A stretch of DNA of 64,000 bases from Flavobacteriales bacterium UBA6051 (GTDB lineage: Bacteria; Bacteroidota; Bacteroidia; Flavobacteriales_D; Crocinitomicaceae). Both the position numbers and the translations under genes were made by a program. The DNA lies in contig DIYP01000018.1 of NCBI GenBank assembly GCA_002427735.1, forward strand, positions 62,001 through 126,000, written 5' to 3'. The notes beneath the pieces were generated by a model, which did not search any database, was not told the origin of the DNA, and was given only the letters and a program-made list of their open reading frames with translations. Below are positions 40,515 to 47,943 of the stretch, one piece after another (position 1 is the first letter of the stretch; every line of letters starts with the position of its first letter).

Positions 40515-42433
40515 GACGCGTTCATCCATTTACTGTACCACATTTGAAAAGTTAAAAGGTACCAGATTTTAGTGTCGAACTCTTTTTTTCCACCAAAGAA
40601 ATCCTCTTTCAATTTCTTGACGTATTCCCAGTTAAAGATGCCTTGAGATTTAATCGTTGCTTCTGACGTATATGTTTCAACAAGGTCACGTAATTCATTG
40701 GTTAACCAATGCGCAATGGGAATTGCGAACCCCATCTTTGGTCGGTCCATAAGCTCTTTCGGAATATATTGGTGAACTATATCTCTTAGAATTCGTTTCT
40801 TAACACCGTTTTGATATTTATATTGATCCGGTAAGCGCGCTGCATATTCAATAATGCGCTGATCCAAAAAAGGTTCTCTTCCCTCCAGGCTCTGAGACAT
40901 AGTTGATCGATCGACTTTTTGAAGAATATCATCAAGCAAGTATGTTTGATAATCGATAGCCATCATATAAGAGAGAGGCGTTTTATTCTGGGTCAACTCT
41001 AAACTACTGTATAATGTTTCCAAATTTGCAACATCACCGACCAATACTTCTTTTAATTGATGATCGGTAAATTGTTGACTTAGACTCAACATGATCCGTT
41101 CATTGGAAGGATCTTTTAAGATGTTCTTTAGCTTTTCGTAGCGATTGTGAAAATTGTATTTATGCTTCAGTACAGGAATTCTTTCTGACGATATATTTTG
41201 CATGAGTCCGGCTGCAGATTTACGCATGAATCCTGGGATGCTGTTGAGCTTTTTACCATAGCGAATCATATAGTCGTATCGATTGTATCCGGCAAAGATT
41301 TCATCTCCGGCATCAGCACTCAAGGCAACAGTTACTTCCTTTCTGGCCATTTTGCTGACTAGTGTGGTTGGAATAGCACTAGAATCGGCAAAGGGTTCAT
41401 CAAAGAAAAAAGGTAGATCTTGAATTAACTCAAGTGCATCTTTTTGGGTGCAAGTAATCTCCGTATGGTCTGTGCCCAGGTGGTCAGCAACATCTTTTGC
41501 ATAAGGCGCTTCGTTTAGCCCAATATCCGGCACACCAATGGTAAAGGTTTTAAGTCGTTCAGTTCTGTTTTGCTGCAGTATGGCTGTAACGCAAGCTGAA
41601 TCATAGCCTCCGCTCAAGAAAACCCCCACGGGAACATCTGCAACCATTCGATAGTCGAATGCGGATTGAAGAATTTTCTCCGTCTCTTGAATGGCTTCTT
41701 CATATGGTAAGTTGAGCTTTGGCTCATTATAAGCGTCATAGACATTCCAATACTGAGTTTGAGAAATTGTATGAATATCTTTAGGAGGATTCGCGAGATC
41801 CAGAAAAAAGTAATGGCCAGCTCTCAGTTTAAGACAATCATCGAAAATACAGTGGGGTGTTGGTATATTCCCGTACTGCATAAATGCTCCAACGGCATCA
41901 TGATTAATACTCTTTGTAAAATTTGGATGAGCGTGAAAAGCTTTTAATTCTGAAGAAAACATGAAAAGTCCTTGTTTCAAATACATGAAAAAAGGCTTTA
42001 CACCTGCCCGGTCACGTGCACAAAAGACACGCTGCTGATCTTCATCATAGATGACGATGGCAAACATTCCGATGAATTTATCAAGACATTTTGCGCCCCA
42101 TTCAGCATAGGCGTGAAGAATCATTTCGGTATCAGAGTTGGTCTTAAATATGTGACCTAAACTGGTAAGTTCAGTCTTGATTTCCTGAAAGTTATAGATC
42201 TCACCATTGAAACAAATCCATAAATGCTCATACCGCATCGGTTGATGACCATGCTCAGATAAATCTAAAATTGCCAATCGACGATGTCCAAGACCAACTT
42301 GAGCCATTTCCCCTTCGAAGAAATGAATTCCCTCACCATCTGGGCCGCGATGTGCGAGCGTTTGAGTCATATCTCTTAAAACCCTTTCGGAAGATGCTTT
42401 TGTGAAGTCGATAAGTCCGCTTATTCCGCACAT
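40511..42433 (-). CDS. asnB: Asparagine synthase (glutamine-hydrolysing) family protein
   Basis: This is a 640-residue AsnB-type amidotransferase. The N-terminal class II glutaminase starts MCGISGLIDF, with Cys2 as the nucleophile, and includes the LAHRGPDGEG and LGHRRLAILDL segments. The C-terminal synthetase domain has the ATP pyrophosphatase loop FLSGGYDSACV at about residues 270-280 and LDDILQKVDRSTMSQSLEGREPF in its later part. Such enzymes in glycan loci often amidate sugar acids rather than make free asparagine. Heading the operon of two glycosyltransferases and rdgB supports that reading. Both functional domains look intact. Confidence 0.9.
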   Translation of the reverse strand: MCGISGLIDFTKASSERVLRDMTQTLAHRGPDGEGIHFFEGEMAQVGLGHRRLAILDLSEHGHQPMRYEHLWICFNGEIYNFQEIKTELTSLGHIFKTNSDTEMILHAYAEWGAKCLDKFIGMFAIVIYDEDQQRVFCARDRAGVKPFFMYLKQGLFMFSSELKAFHAHPNFTKSINHDAVGAFMQYGNIPTPHCIFDDCLKLRAGHYFFLDLANPPKDIHTISQTQYWNVYDAYNEPKLNLPYEEAIQETEKILQSAFDYRMVADVPVGVFLSGGYDSACVTAILQQNRTERLKTFTIGVPDIGLNEAPYAKDVADHLGTDHTEITCTQKDALELIQDLPFFFDEPFADSSAIPTTLVSKMARKEVTVALSADAGDEIFAGYNRYDYMIRYGKKLNSIPGFMRKSAAGLMQNISSERIPVLKHKYNFHNRYEKLKNILKDPSNERIMLSLSQQFTDHQLKEVLVGDVANLETLYSSLELTQNKTPLSYMMAIDYQTYLLDDILQKVDRSTMSQSLEGREPFLDQRIIEYAARLPDQYKYQNGVKKRILRDIVHQYIPKELMDRPKMGFAIPIAHWLTNELRDLVETYTSEATIKSQGIFNWEYVKKLKEDFFGGKKEFDTKIWYLLTFQMWYSKWMNAS

Positions 42434-42438
42434 GAACG

Positions 42439-42446
42439 TAAAGGTA
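42439..42446 (-). promoter_or_regulatory. Candidate -7 element ahead of asnB
   Basis: TACCTTTA on the minus strand fits seven of eight positions of TAnnTTTG and lies six bases before the ATG at 42433, implying a very short leader. No TTG was found at -33. Confidence 0.3.
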
Positions 42447-42574
42447 ACTAGGAATAATCAAATTGTGAACTGGATGTTGGTATTTCCTCTTGAATCAAAT
42501 GTTTCTAAAGCACTTTCTTTATTGCGAGGCTTAGGAAATTATAGTAATTTGCAGAAACACTTTAACCACGAAAT

Positions 42575-43684
42575 ATGAAAAAAGTACTACTCTTTCTCTT
42601 GTTAATTCCTTTGACTAGTCTCGGGCAAACGAACAGAACGACAATTAGTTCGGGAGATTTTTACAATCCACTTATTTGGTCTCCTGCAGGAATTCCTTCG
42701 AATGGAGACAGCTTGATAATCAATCATGATGTGATCTTGAATCTGGATGTTTATTATACCAGTGGACAGATTCTCATCAATAGCTCTGGATCTCTAACAG
42801 AAGGTGGAGCTGATAGATCTGTATGGATTGACGGTGGCTCGCTCGTTAATCACGGTGTTTATACCTCGCATTTGATTTGGGTATCGAGTGGTGGTTTTAT
42901 CACCAACACAGGAAGCATGAACAGTATCGATAGTGTTCTGGCACAAGGAGCAATAACGAATTCAGGAATAGCGGGAATTAATGACTTTTGGATAGCTGTA
43001 GGAGGTTCAATGGACAATTCCGGAACCTTGACAAATACGGATAGTATGTTAGTCCAAGGGCCATTTATCAATACGGGATTTGCAACGGTCTACGATTTAG
43101 CTGTTGATGAGATGGCAACATTTGATAACTCTCACATGCTGACGGTTACCAATAATATGCACAATCAAGGGCGTATTAATAATACATGGAGTATTGATGT
43201 AGCCAATGATTTTTCAAATTGTAACACGCAAAACCTCGATGGAGTAATTACAAACGACGGTGTATTTTGTGTGGGTAATGATTTCCTTAATTGTGATACA
43301 ATTACTGGCTCCGGAAACTATTATATCGGGAACCAATCAACCAATACAGGAGCGCTTACGGGAACACATTTCTTCCATACTCCAACAGGAGCTCTTACCT
43401 TAAATACTGGAACTATTCAACCATCTGTAACAATGACAACAGGGAATTGTACTGCTGGATTGAAAGGAGTTGAAACAGAGAAAATCACTATTTATCCAAA
43501 CCCAACAGGGGGAATAGTATCGGTTTCAATTGAGAGCGCAGATTATGAGTTGCTCGATTTTAGCGGAAAATCTGTGCAGAAAGGTCATTTTGATCAACAC
43601 ACCATTGATATGACTGACCTCATGAGTGGCGTTTACTTCCTACACGTTAATGGAGGTACTCCGGTTCGTATACTGAAACAATGA
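42575..43684 (+). CDS. Secreted protein with T9SS type A sorting domain
   Basis: This is a 369-residue exported protein. It has a signal peptide (residues 1-18, ending TSLGQ) and a C-terminal T9SS type A sorting signal of about 70 residues. The sorting signal includes ITIYPNPTGGIVSVSIE and ends in MSGVYFLHVNGGTPVRILKQ. The middle is rich in Asn, Gly, Thr and Ser, with repeated blocks of NTGSM, DSVLAQG and DSMLVQG, which suggests a beta-helix or solenoid. It should be secreted across the outer membrane and attached to the surface or released. No enzyme motif is seen, so adhesion is a guess. It is divergent from asnB and followed by a strong terminator. Confidence 0.88.
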   Translation: MKKVLLFLLLIPLTSLGQTNRTTISSGDFYNPLIWSPAGIPSNGDSLIINHDVILNLDVYYTSGQILINSSGSLTEGGADRSVWIDGGSLVNHGVYTSHLIWVSSGGFITNTGSMNSIDSVLAQGAITNSGIAGINDFWIAVGGSMDNSGTLTNTDSMLVQGPFINTGFATVYDLAVDEMATFDNSHMLTVTNNMHNQGRINNTWSIDVANDFSNCNTQNLDGVITNDGVFCVGNDFLNCDTITGSGNYYIGNQSTNTGALTGTHFFHTPTGALTLNTGTIQPSVTMTTGNCTAGLKGVETEKITIYPNPTGGIVSVSIESADYELLDFSGKSVQKGHFDQHTIDMTDLMSGVYFLHVNGGTPVRILKQ

Positions 43685-43711
43685 TCAGATAACTAGAGAA
43701 AACATTTTTTT

Positions 43712-43746
43712 AAAGTCGGCATACAATGCCGGCTTTTATTTTTTGA
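43712..43746. terminator. Bidirectional terminator between the T9SS cargo and a methyltransferase
   Basis: AAAGTCGGCAT at 43712-43722 pairs with ATGCCGGCTTT at 43726-43736 (one G.T pair, loop ACA), followed by a T-run and preceded by an A/T-rich run with six T. Its right arm touches the stop codon of the minus-strand gene. Confidence 0.8.
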
Positions 43747-44617
43747 TAAAACTGGCTTTCAAACTATCGCCAACCTTGAAAAGGTTGAGGATTCCATTGA
43801 TCATACCTTTGCCGACTCGCAGGAACCAATTCCGTTCAATGCGATAGCGAATCATTTCGTCATCAGAAGTCTCAGATACGTAGTCTTGATTGCTCTTTCC
43901 TTTACTTGTTCTAAGTCGCGTTAAACTGATACCTGTTGTACGGATTTTTTCCACTTGAAAACCGTGATCTTTGAAGAGCTTTCCGAGTGTTCGTTTCGTA
44001 TAATAACAGAGGTGAAGTGGAAATTCAATAACGTCATATTTTGACTTAAGTCGATAACGAAGTAATGCATTGAAATTAGGGGTGGTTAGATAAGCTTTTC
44101 CCCCTGGTCTAAGCAATCTTTTCATTTCGCCGACCAATTCATTCGGCGTATTTAGATGCTCTATAACTTCGATACTCGTAATGACATCGAACATTCCTTC
44201 CTCAAAACCAACTTCATGAAGGTTTCCTTTGCGCATTTCAATTCCTTCCGCTTTGCAGTGCTCCACAGCATCATCTGTCAATTCGGTACCATAAACTTCC
44301 CAGCCTTTCGACTTGGCAATTTTTAGTAAAAAGCCGTAGCCTGCTCCAACATCGAGAATTCGGTTCGTCTTTCGGTATTTTTCAAACTCATCAAGAAGTG
44401 CTATATATCGGTTAACGGTAATAGGAGATAGGTAAGCCGTTCTGTTATAGTTCTCGCGGCTATAATACTCTTCAAGTTCATGCGTCGAAGGAATATTTCT
44501 GGAGAACACCATAGAACAATGATTGCATTTACAAAGCGCCGTTTCTGAATAATCTTTCAAATCGGTTAGCTCTGCAGATCCACAGACAATGCATTTATCA
44601 TGTTGTGGGTAACTCAT
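43736..44617 (-). CDS. Class I SAM-dependent methyltransferase with N-terminal zinc ribbon
   Basis: This is a 293-residue methyltransferase. A zinc-ribbon-like N-terminus has CIVC and CNHC pairs at about residues 9-36 (CIVCGSAELTD, then LCKCNHCSMVF). The Rossmann-like SAM domain begins at RILDVGAGYGFLLKIA (about 85-100) and has SIEVIEHLNTP and LLRPGGKAYLTTP as later motifs. It is a diverged paralogue of the gene upstream, which it overlaps by four bases. Proteins of this layout occur in polysaccharide loci, where they may methylate sugars. The acceptor is unknown. Confidence 0.82.
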   Translation of the reverse strand: MSYPQHDKCIVCGSAELTDLKDYSETALCKCNHCSMVFSRNIPSTHELEEYYSRENYNRTAYLSPITVNRYIALLDEFEKYRKTNRILDVGAGYGFLLKIAKSKGWEVYGTELTDDAVEHCKAEGIEMRKGNLHEVGFEEGMFDVITSIEVIEHLNTPNELVGEMKRLLRPGGKAYLTTPNFNALLRYRLKSKYDVIEFPLHLCYYTKRTLGKLFKDHGFQVEKIRTTGISLTRLRTSKGKSNQDYVSETSDDEMIRYRIERNWFLRVGKGMINGILNLFKVGDSLKASFIKK

Positions 44618-45516
44618 CCTTTTTTTTGTAATAATAAGGCGAGTTGCATGCCTTTATTTGTTGATTTCATATATGGTTTTAATACAAAGTCCAGAAATGA
44701 TGGTAAAAAAGTATCACAAACAATATAATGATAATCGGCTATTTCGTAGTTATGCTTATTGGCGTGTTCTTGAAAGGACTTTAGTCCAAATTCATACAGA
44801 TGATAAGGTTCGTGCATTGGACTTAAGTTACCAACGTAGTCCATCCCCTTTAACTTATAGACCCGATTGATGAACTTATTTGTAAACCAGTGAGCACTTG
44901 GTACCTCAATGTGAATGATTCCTCCAGGTTTCAACCATGAGAGCGCTTTTTCAATTGATCCAGCTGGATCATATAAGTGCTCGAGAACCGCGCCAAAAGT
45001 GATGAAATCAAATAGTTCTTCGGAAAAGTGAGCATCCTCAACAGACATATTCTGCATTCTTTCGGCGGGTATATCCATTCTGCTCAAGGCGCGTTCATAA
45101 AACGGAATAGATGGTTCAATACCGTGAACTTCAAAGTTTGCAGCTTCCAAGGCAATCATGCATTTTCCTATTCCGGCCCCAATATCCAGTGCTTTCATTC
45201 CTTTTTCAATTGGGCGAATACCATTTAGCCAATTAATGACTCCTTTAAAATAATTCTCATCGACGGAGAAATAACTATCTGTCCAATAGCTTTCGGGTGG
45301 CATCCCATAATGATCTTGAAGACTCTCCGGAATTGGTTGCGGGTTTGAAAAAATCAAGTCACATTTTCCACACTGTTGAATCGTTGTCGTGATTCCTATT
45401 TTTTTTCTTGGATTCTTTCCTTGACTGCCATTTAAACGCTTACCCAATGTTTTGAAATGCGCTTTTTCAGCACCACACATGTTGCAGTGGTTAATTGTAT
45501 GAAATGTGTACTTCAC
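44614..45516 (-). CDS. Class I SAM-dependent methyltransferase with N-terminal zinc ribbon (second)
   Basis: This is a 300-residue protein with the same plan as its downstream neighbour: Cys pairs CNMC and CGKC in the first 55 residues (the second in QQCGKCDLIFSNPQP), then a SAM domain from ALDIGAGIGKCMIALE. Motifs GAVLEHLYDP and WLKPGGIIHIEVP follow. Between the two Cys pairs lies an extra basic segment (GKNPRKKIG). Gene duplication followed by divergence is likely. It may act on a different position or sugar of the same polymer. A gap of 82 bases separates it from the glycosyltransferase upstream, so a separate promoter is possible. Confidence 0.8.
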   Translation of the reverse strand: MKYTFHTINHCNMCGAEKAHFKTLGKRLNGSQGKNPRKKIGITTTIQQCGKCDLIFSNPQPIPESLQDHYGMPPESYWTDSYFSVDENYFKGVINWLNGIRPIEKGMKALDIGAGIGKCMIALEAANFEVHGIEPSIPFYERALSRMDIPAERMQNMSVEDAHFSEELFDFITFGAVLEHLYDPAGSIEKALSWLKPGGIIHIEVPSAHWFTNKFINRVYKLKGMDYVGNLSPMHEPYHLYEFGLKSFQEHANKHNYEIADYHYIVCDTFLPSFLDFVLKPYMKSTNKGMQLALLLQKKG

Positions 45517-45598
45517 GTAAAGGTTGATCGTTTGGAAGTGTGAATTTAATGATTAATCACAACATGACCATGTGCTGGGAAGCTATGAAATAGGATGG

Positions 45599-46477
45599 TT
45601 ACAAAAAGAACTTAAGGATAGCCTTGTAAAAAAGAAGGTATGTGTAGGTTTTTCCCATTTTTAAAGCTTTACGGAATAACTTAAAGGCTTCTTTTTTTTG
45701 CCGATTCTTTAAGAAGACGTTGGTGCAAAGGATTAAGGTATACGATTGAATTCTGCGCCTTAATGACGGCGATAGGTCGTTTTCTGAGATGAATTTTTCT
45801 GCAGCGTGCAAGTTGTGCTTAACGAACGATTGAGCATCTACCGTATTCATACTGCGTTGGTCGTGCTCACGTAAATTGCTCGTTGGAATAGCACGTTTAA
45901 AAATGGGGTAGTTGATGGCGATGGATCGCGTAAACAACCAATCTTCAGAAATTGGAATTCGTTCGTCTGACCAGGCAATAGTGTTATTGCGCGCATGACA
46001 GATTTGATTGCCAGTGAGTGGGTTGTCTTCAATAAAGTCGTTTAATTCAAGAAGTATTCCATCTTCATGCAGTTTTGACCTGCGGTAGTGTTTTAACTTC
46101 CCATTGATATGTTGGTCTGTAGCAAAAACGCGAATTTCTGGTTTCAAGTTGATGGATGCCCGCATGGTACTGAGGTGATTCTCATAAAAAATATCGTCAG
46201 AATCGAGGTAACAGATCCAGTTCCCTCTAGCTTCTTGAAGTCCCTTATTTCGTGCGAAGCAACGGCCTGAATTTTCTTCAAGATCAATGACCCGAATGCG
46301 GCTGTCTTGTTTAGAAAAGGCATGAAGTACATCCAAGGAATTATCTGCACTGGCATCGTTCACGAGGATGTATTCAAAATCACCATCCGATTGCTTAAGA
46401 ACGGAGAGGATCGTTTCAACAACGATTTCTTCTCTGTTATACACAGGAGTAATGACGGAAAAAAATGGTTCACTCAT
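45599..46477 (-). CDS. Glycosyltransferase family 2 protein
   Basis: This is a 292-residue inverting GT-A-type glycosyltransferase. The N-terminal nucleotide-binding region is FSVITPVYNREEIVVETILS with YILVNDASADNS, followed by the metal-binding DxD-like CYLDSDD at about residues 92-98. No membrane helix is clear, though the C-terminal end is hydrophobic and basic. It overlaps the upstream glycosyltransferase by four bases. Substrates are unknown. Confidence 0.87.
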   Translation of the reverse strand: MSEPFFSVITPVYNREEIVVETILSVLKQSDGDFEYILVNDASADNSLDVLHAFSKQDSRIRVIDLEENSGRCFARNKGLQEARGNWICYLDSDDIFYENHLSTMRASINLKPEIRVFATDQHINGKLKHYRRSKLHEDGILLELNDFIEDNPLTGNQICHARNNTIAWSDERIPISEDWLFTRSIAINYPIFKRAIPTSNLREHDQRSMNTVDAQSFVKHNLHAAEKFISENDLSPSLRRRIQSYTLILCTNVFLKNRQKKEAFKLFRKALKMGKTYTYLLFYKAILKFFL

Positions 46478-47661
46478 GCGGTCAATGCTGCGTACAAATT
46501 AACTAATGTTTGCGATACTGAGTCCCAATGCATGTTTTTGCCAGCTTTCATAGCACCTTGTTTGAATGCATCATAATCGTTCAATAGTCGTTCGATTGCT
46601 TGATTCAATGATGTATTATCCTGTGTCGAGTAGAAAGTGGCGCAATGGTATTCATTATTGATTTCTCGCGTAAAATTCTGAGGAGTCGCAACCACGGGGA
46701 GCTCGGCTACTGAATATTCAACAAAGCGATTGGAGAAACCGATGGTATGAGCTTCCCATTTATCAATAATATGAAGTAACCCAATATCAGCGCTCGCGAG
46801 AAGATTGATCACCTCTTCTTGTCTATCTGGATACGGATGAAAGAAGACTTTTTGCTGCAGCGATTCATCCAATTGAACCATGGCTTCAATTTCGTAGAAT
46901 CGAGGACGATTGCCAACGAAAATTAATCCTAAGTCATCGTGTTGTTTCAGGACATCAAACAGGAGCGCAAGTTGATCATCCGCGTGATAAATCGTACCAG
47001 AATGAATAATGATTTTAGTTTCCTTTTTCAGTTTATACTTGTCTTGAAAGTACCGATCATTTTTTTTTAGCTCAAATTTGGAAGGGTAGTTACCGAGTAC
47101 TGATGGTTTCTTTTTCAGGTTGTATTTGCTCTTCAATCTATCGGAAATGCTATCCGTAATGGTTAATACCGCATCTGCATGTAGAATTTCAGCTTTCTCT
47201 TTTCGAATTAGTTTATTCCAAACTAACTTACCCTTCCACTTGTTTAACCCCTCTGAGGTTTTGTAAAATGGCCAACCGGCCAAGTATTCATGCGCATCGT
47301 ATATTAATATGACCGAGGGGCGCTTTTTTTTGACCTCTGCACCAATACTTAGCATGTAGAAATCATGACAATGCAATACATCAAATGATTCCTCCAAAAT
47401 TTTTTTTACCGTGGTGGCTACGAAATCCTTGTACGATTTTCGTAATGGGGCATTGTATCCGTGTTCAATGCATCGTACAATTCCATATCCATCTCTTTGC
47501 TCATGTGCAGGCAGGTCGTCATCTTTTATACAGAACACAGTAACATGGGCTCCATGGCTAATAAGTGTTTTTGCCTCTTTTTCGACTCGGGCGTCAGATT
47601 GAAAAGAATTGTCAAGAAGCATGAGCGTTTTAATCCCTGAAAGTCTCAAAGATGCTTGCAT
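46474..47661 (-). CDS. Glycosyltransferase family 4-like protein
   Basis: This is a 395-residue GT-B-fold protein. The acceptor half begins LMLLDNSFQSDARVEKEAKTL and contains DVLHCHDFYMLSIGAE. The donor half begins at IIIHSGTIYHADDQLALLF and ends with a motif region FSNRFVEYSVAELPVVATP, which carries the conserved Glu. The Met at 47661 is used; the Met at 47622 would remove 13 residues that are not obviously part of the fold. It is coupled to the GT2 gene downstream and lies two bases from the small acidic gene upstream. Its specificity is unknown. Confidence 0.83.
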   Translation of the reverse strand: MQASLRLSGIKTLMLLDNSFQSDARVEKEAKTLISHGAHVTVFCIKDDDLPAHEQRDGYGIVRCIEHGYNAPLRKSYKDFVATTVKKILEESFDVLHCHDFYMLSIGAEVKKKRPSVILIYDAHEYLAGWPFYKTSEGLNKWKGKLVWNKLIRKEKAEILHADAVLTITDSISDRLKSKYNLKKKPSVLGNYPSKFELKKNDRYFQDKYKLKKETKIIIHSGTIYHADDQLALLFDVLKQHDDLGLIFVGNRPRFYEIEAMVQLDESLQQKVFFHPYPDRQEEVINLLASADIGLLHIIDKWEAHTIGFSNRFVEYSVAELPVVATPQNFTREINNEYHCATFYSTQDNTSLNQAIERLLNDYDAFKQGAMKAGKNMHWDSVSQTLVNLYAALTA

Positions 47662-47663
47662 GC

Positions 47664-47942
47664 CTAAAACATTTCATAAATAAAATCTCGGACTTTGCTA
47701 GCGTCTATCTCGTTCAGTTCCGTCGACTTCATTGACTCCAGCCAATTTTTCAGATCTTCTTTCATTCCCGGAATCAAATCGGCGTTGGTCATTTTGAATT
47801 CGGCAAGTAGAGCATCAACAAGCTCTGAAATATCATTTGTTTCAATCGGTAAACTCGATGCAGAATAGCGCTTGGAAGTTTCAGGTTGAACCCAGTAAGA
47901 TGAGTTGTTCTCAGTTTTTTTTGTACGAATAGCGTGACTCAT
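47664..47942 (-). CDS. Small acidic protein after the carbamoyltransferase
   Basis: This is a 92-residue protein that I do not recognise. The first 30 residues are polar and Ser-rich, and the rest forms amphipathic acidic helices (ISELVDALLAEFKM and ASKVRDFIYEMF). There is no signal peptide or membrane helix. The fold of two or three helices could be a carrier- or adaptor-like module, but no phosphopantetheine Ser motif of the DSL type is evident. It begins one base after the stop of the SGNH-carbamoyltransferase gene and ends two bases before a glycosyltransferase, so it belongs to that operon and may assist the carbamoyltransferase. Confidence 0.7.
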   Translation of the reverse strand: MSHAIRTKKTENNSSYWVQPETSKRYSASSLPIETNDISELVDALLAEFKMTNADLIPGMKEDLKNWLESMKSTELNEIDASKVRDFIYEMF

Positions 47943-47943
47943 G

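Noticed and set aside
42895..43300. DNA tandem repeats within the T9SS cargo gene
   Set aside because: Repeats are visible at the protein level (DSVLAQG and DSMLVQG) but the DNA copies are too diverged to be listed as a repeat feature.
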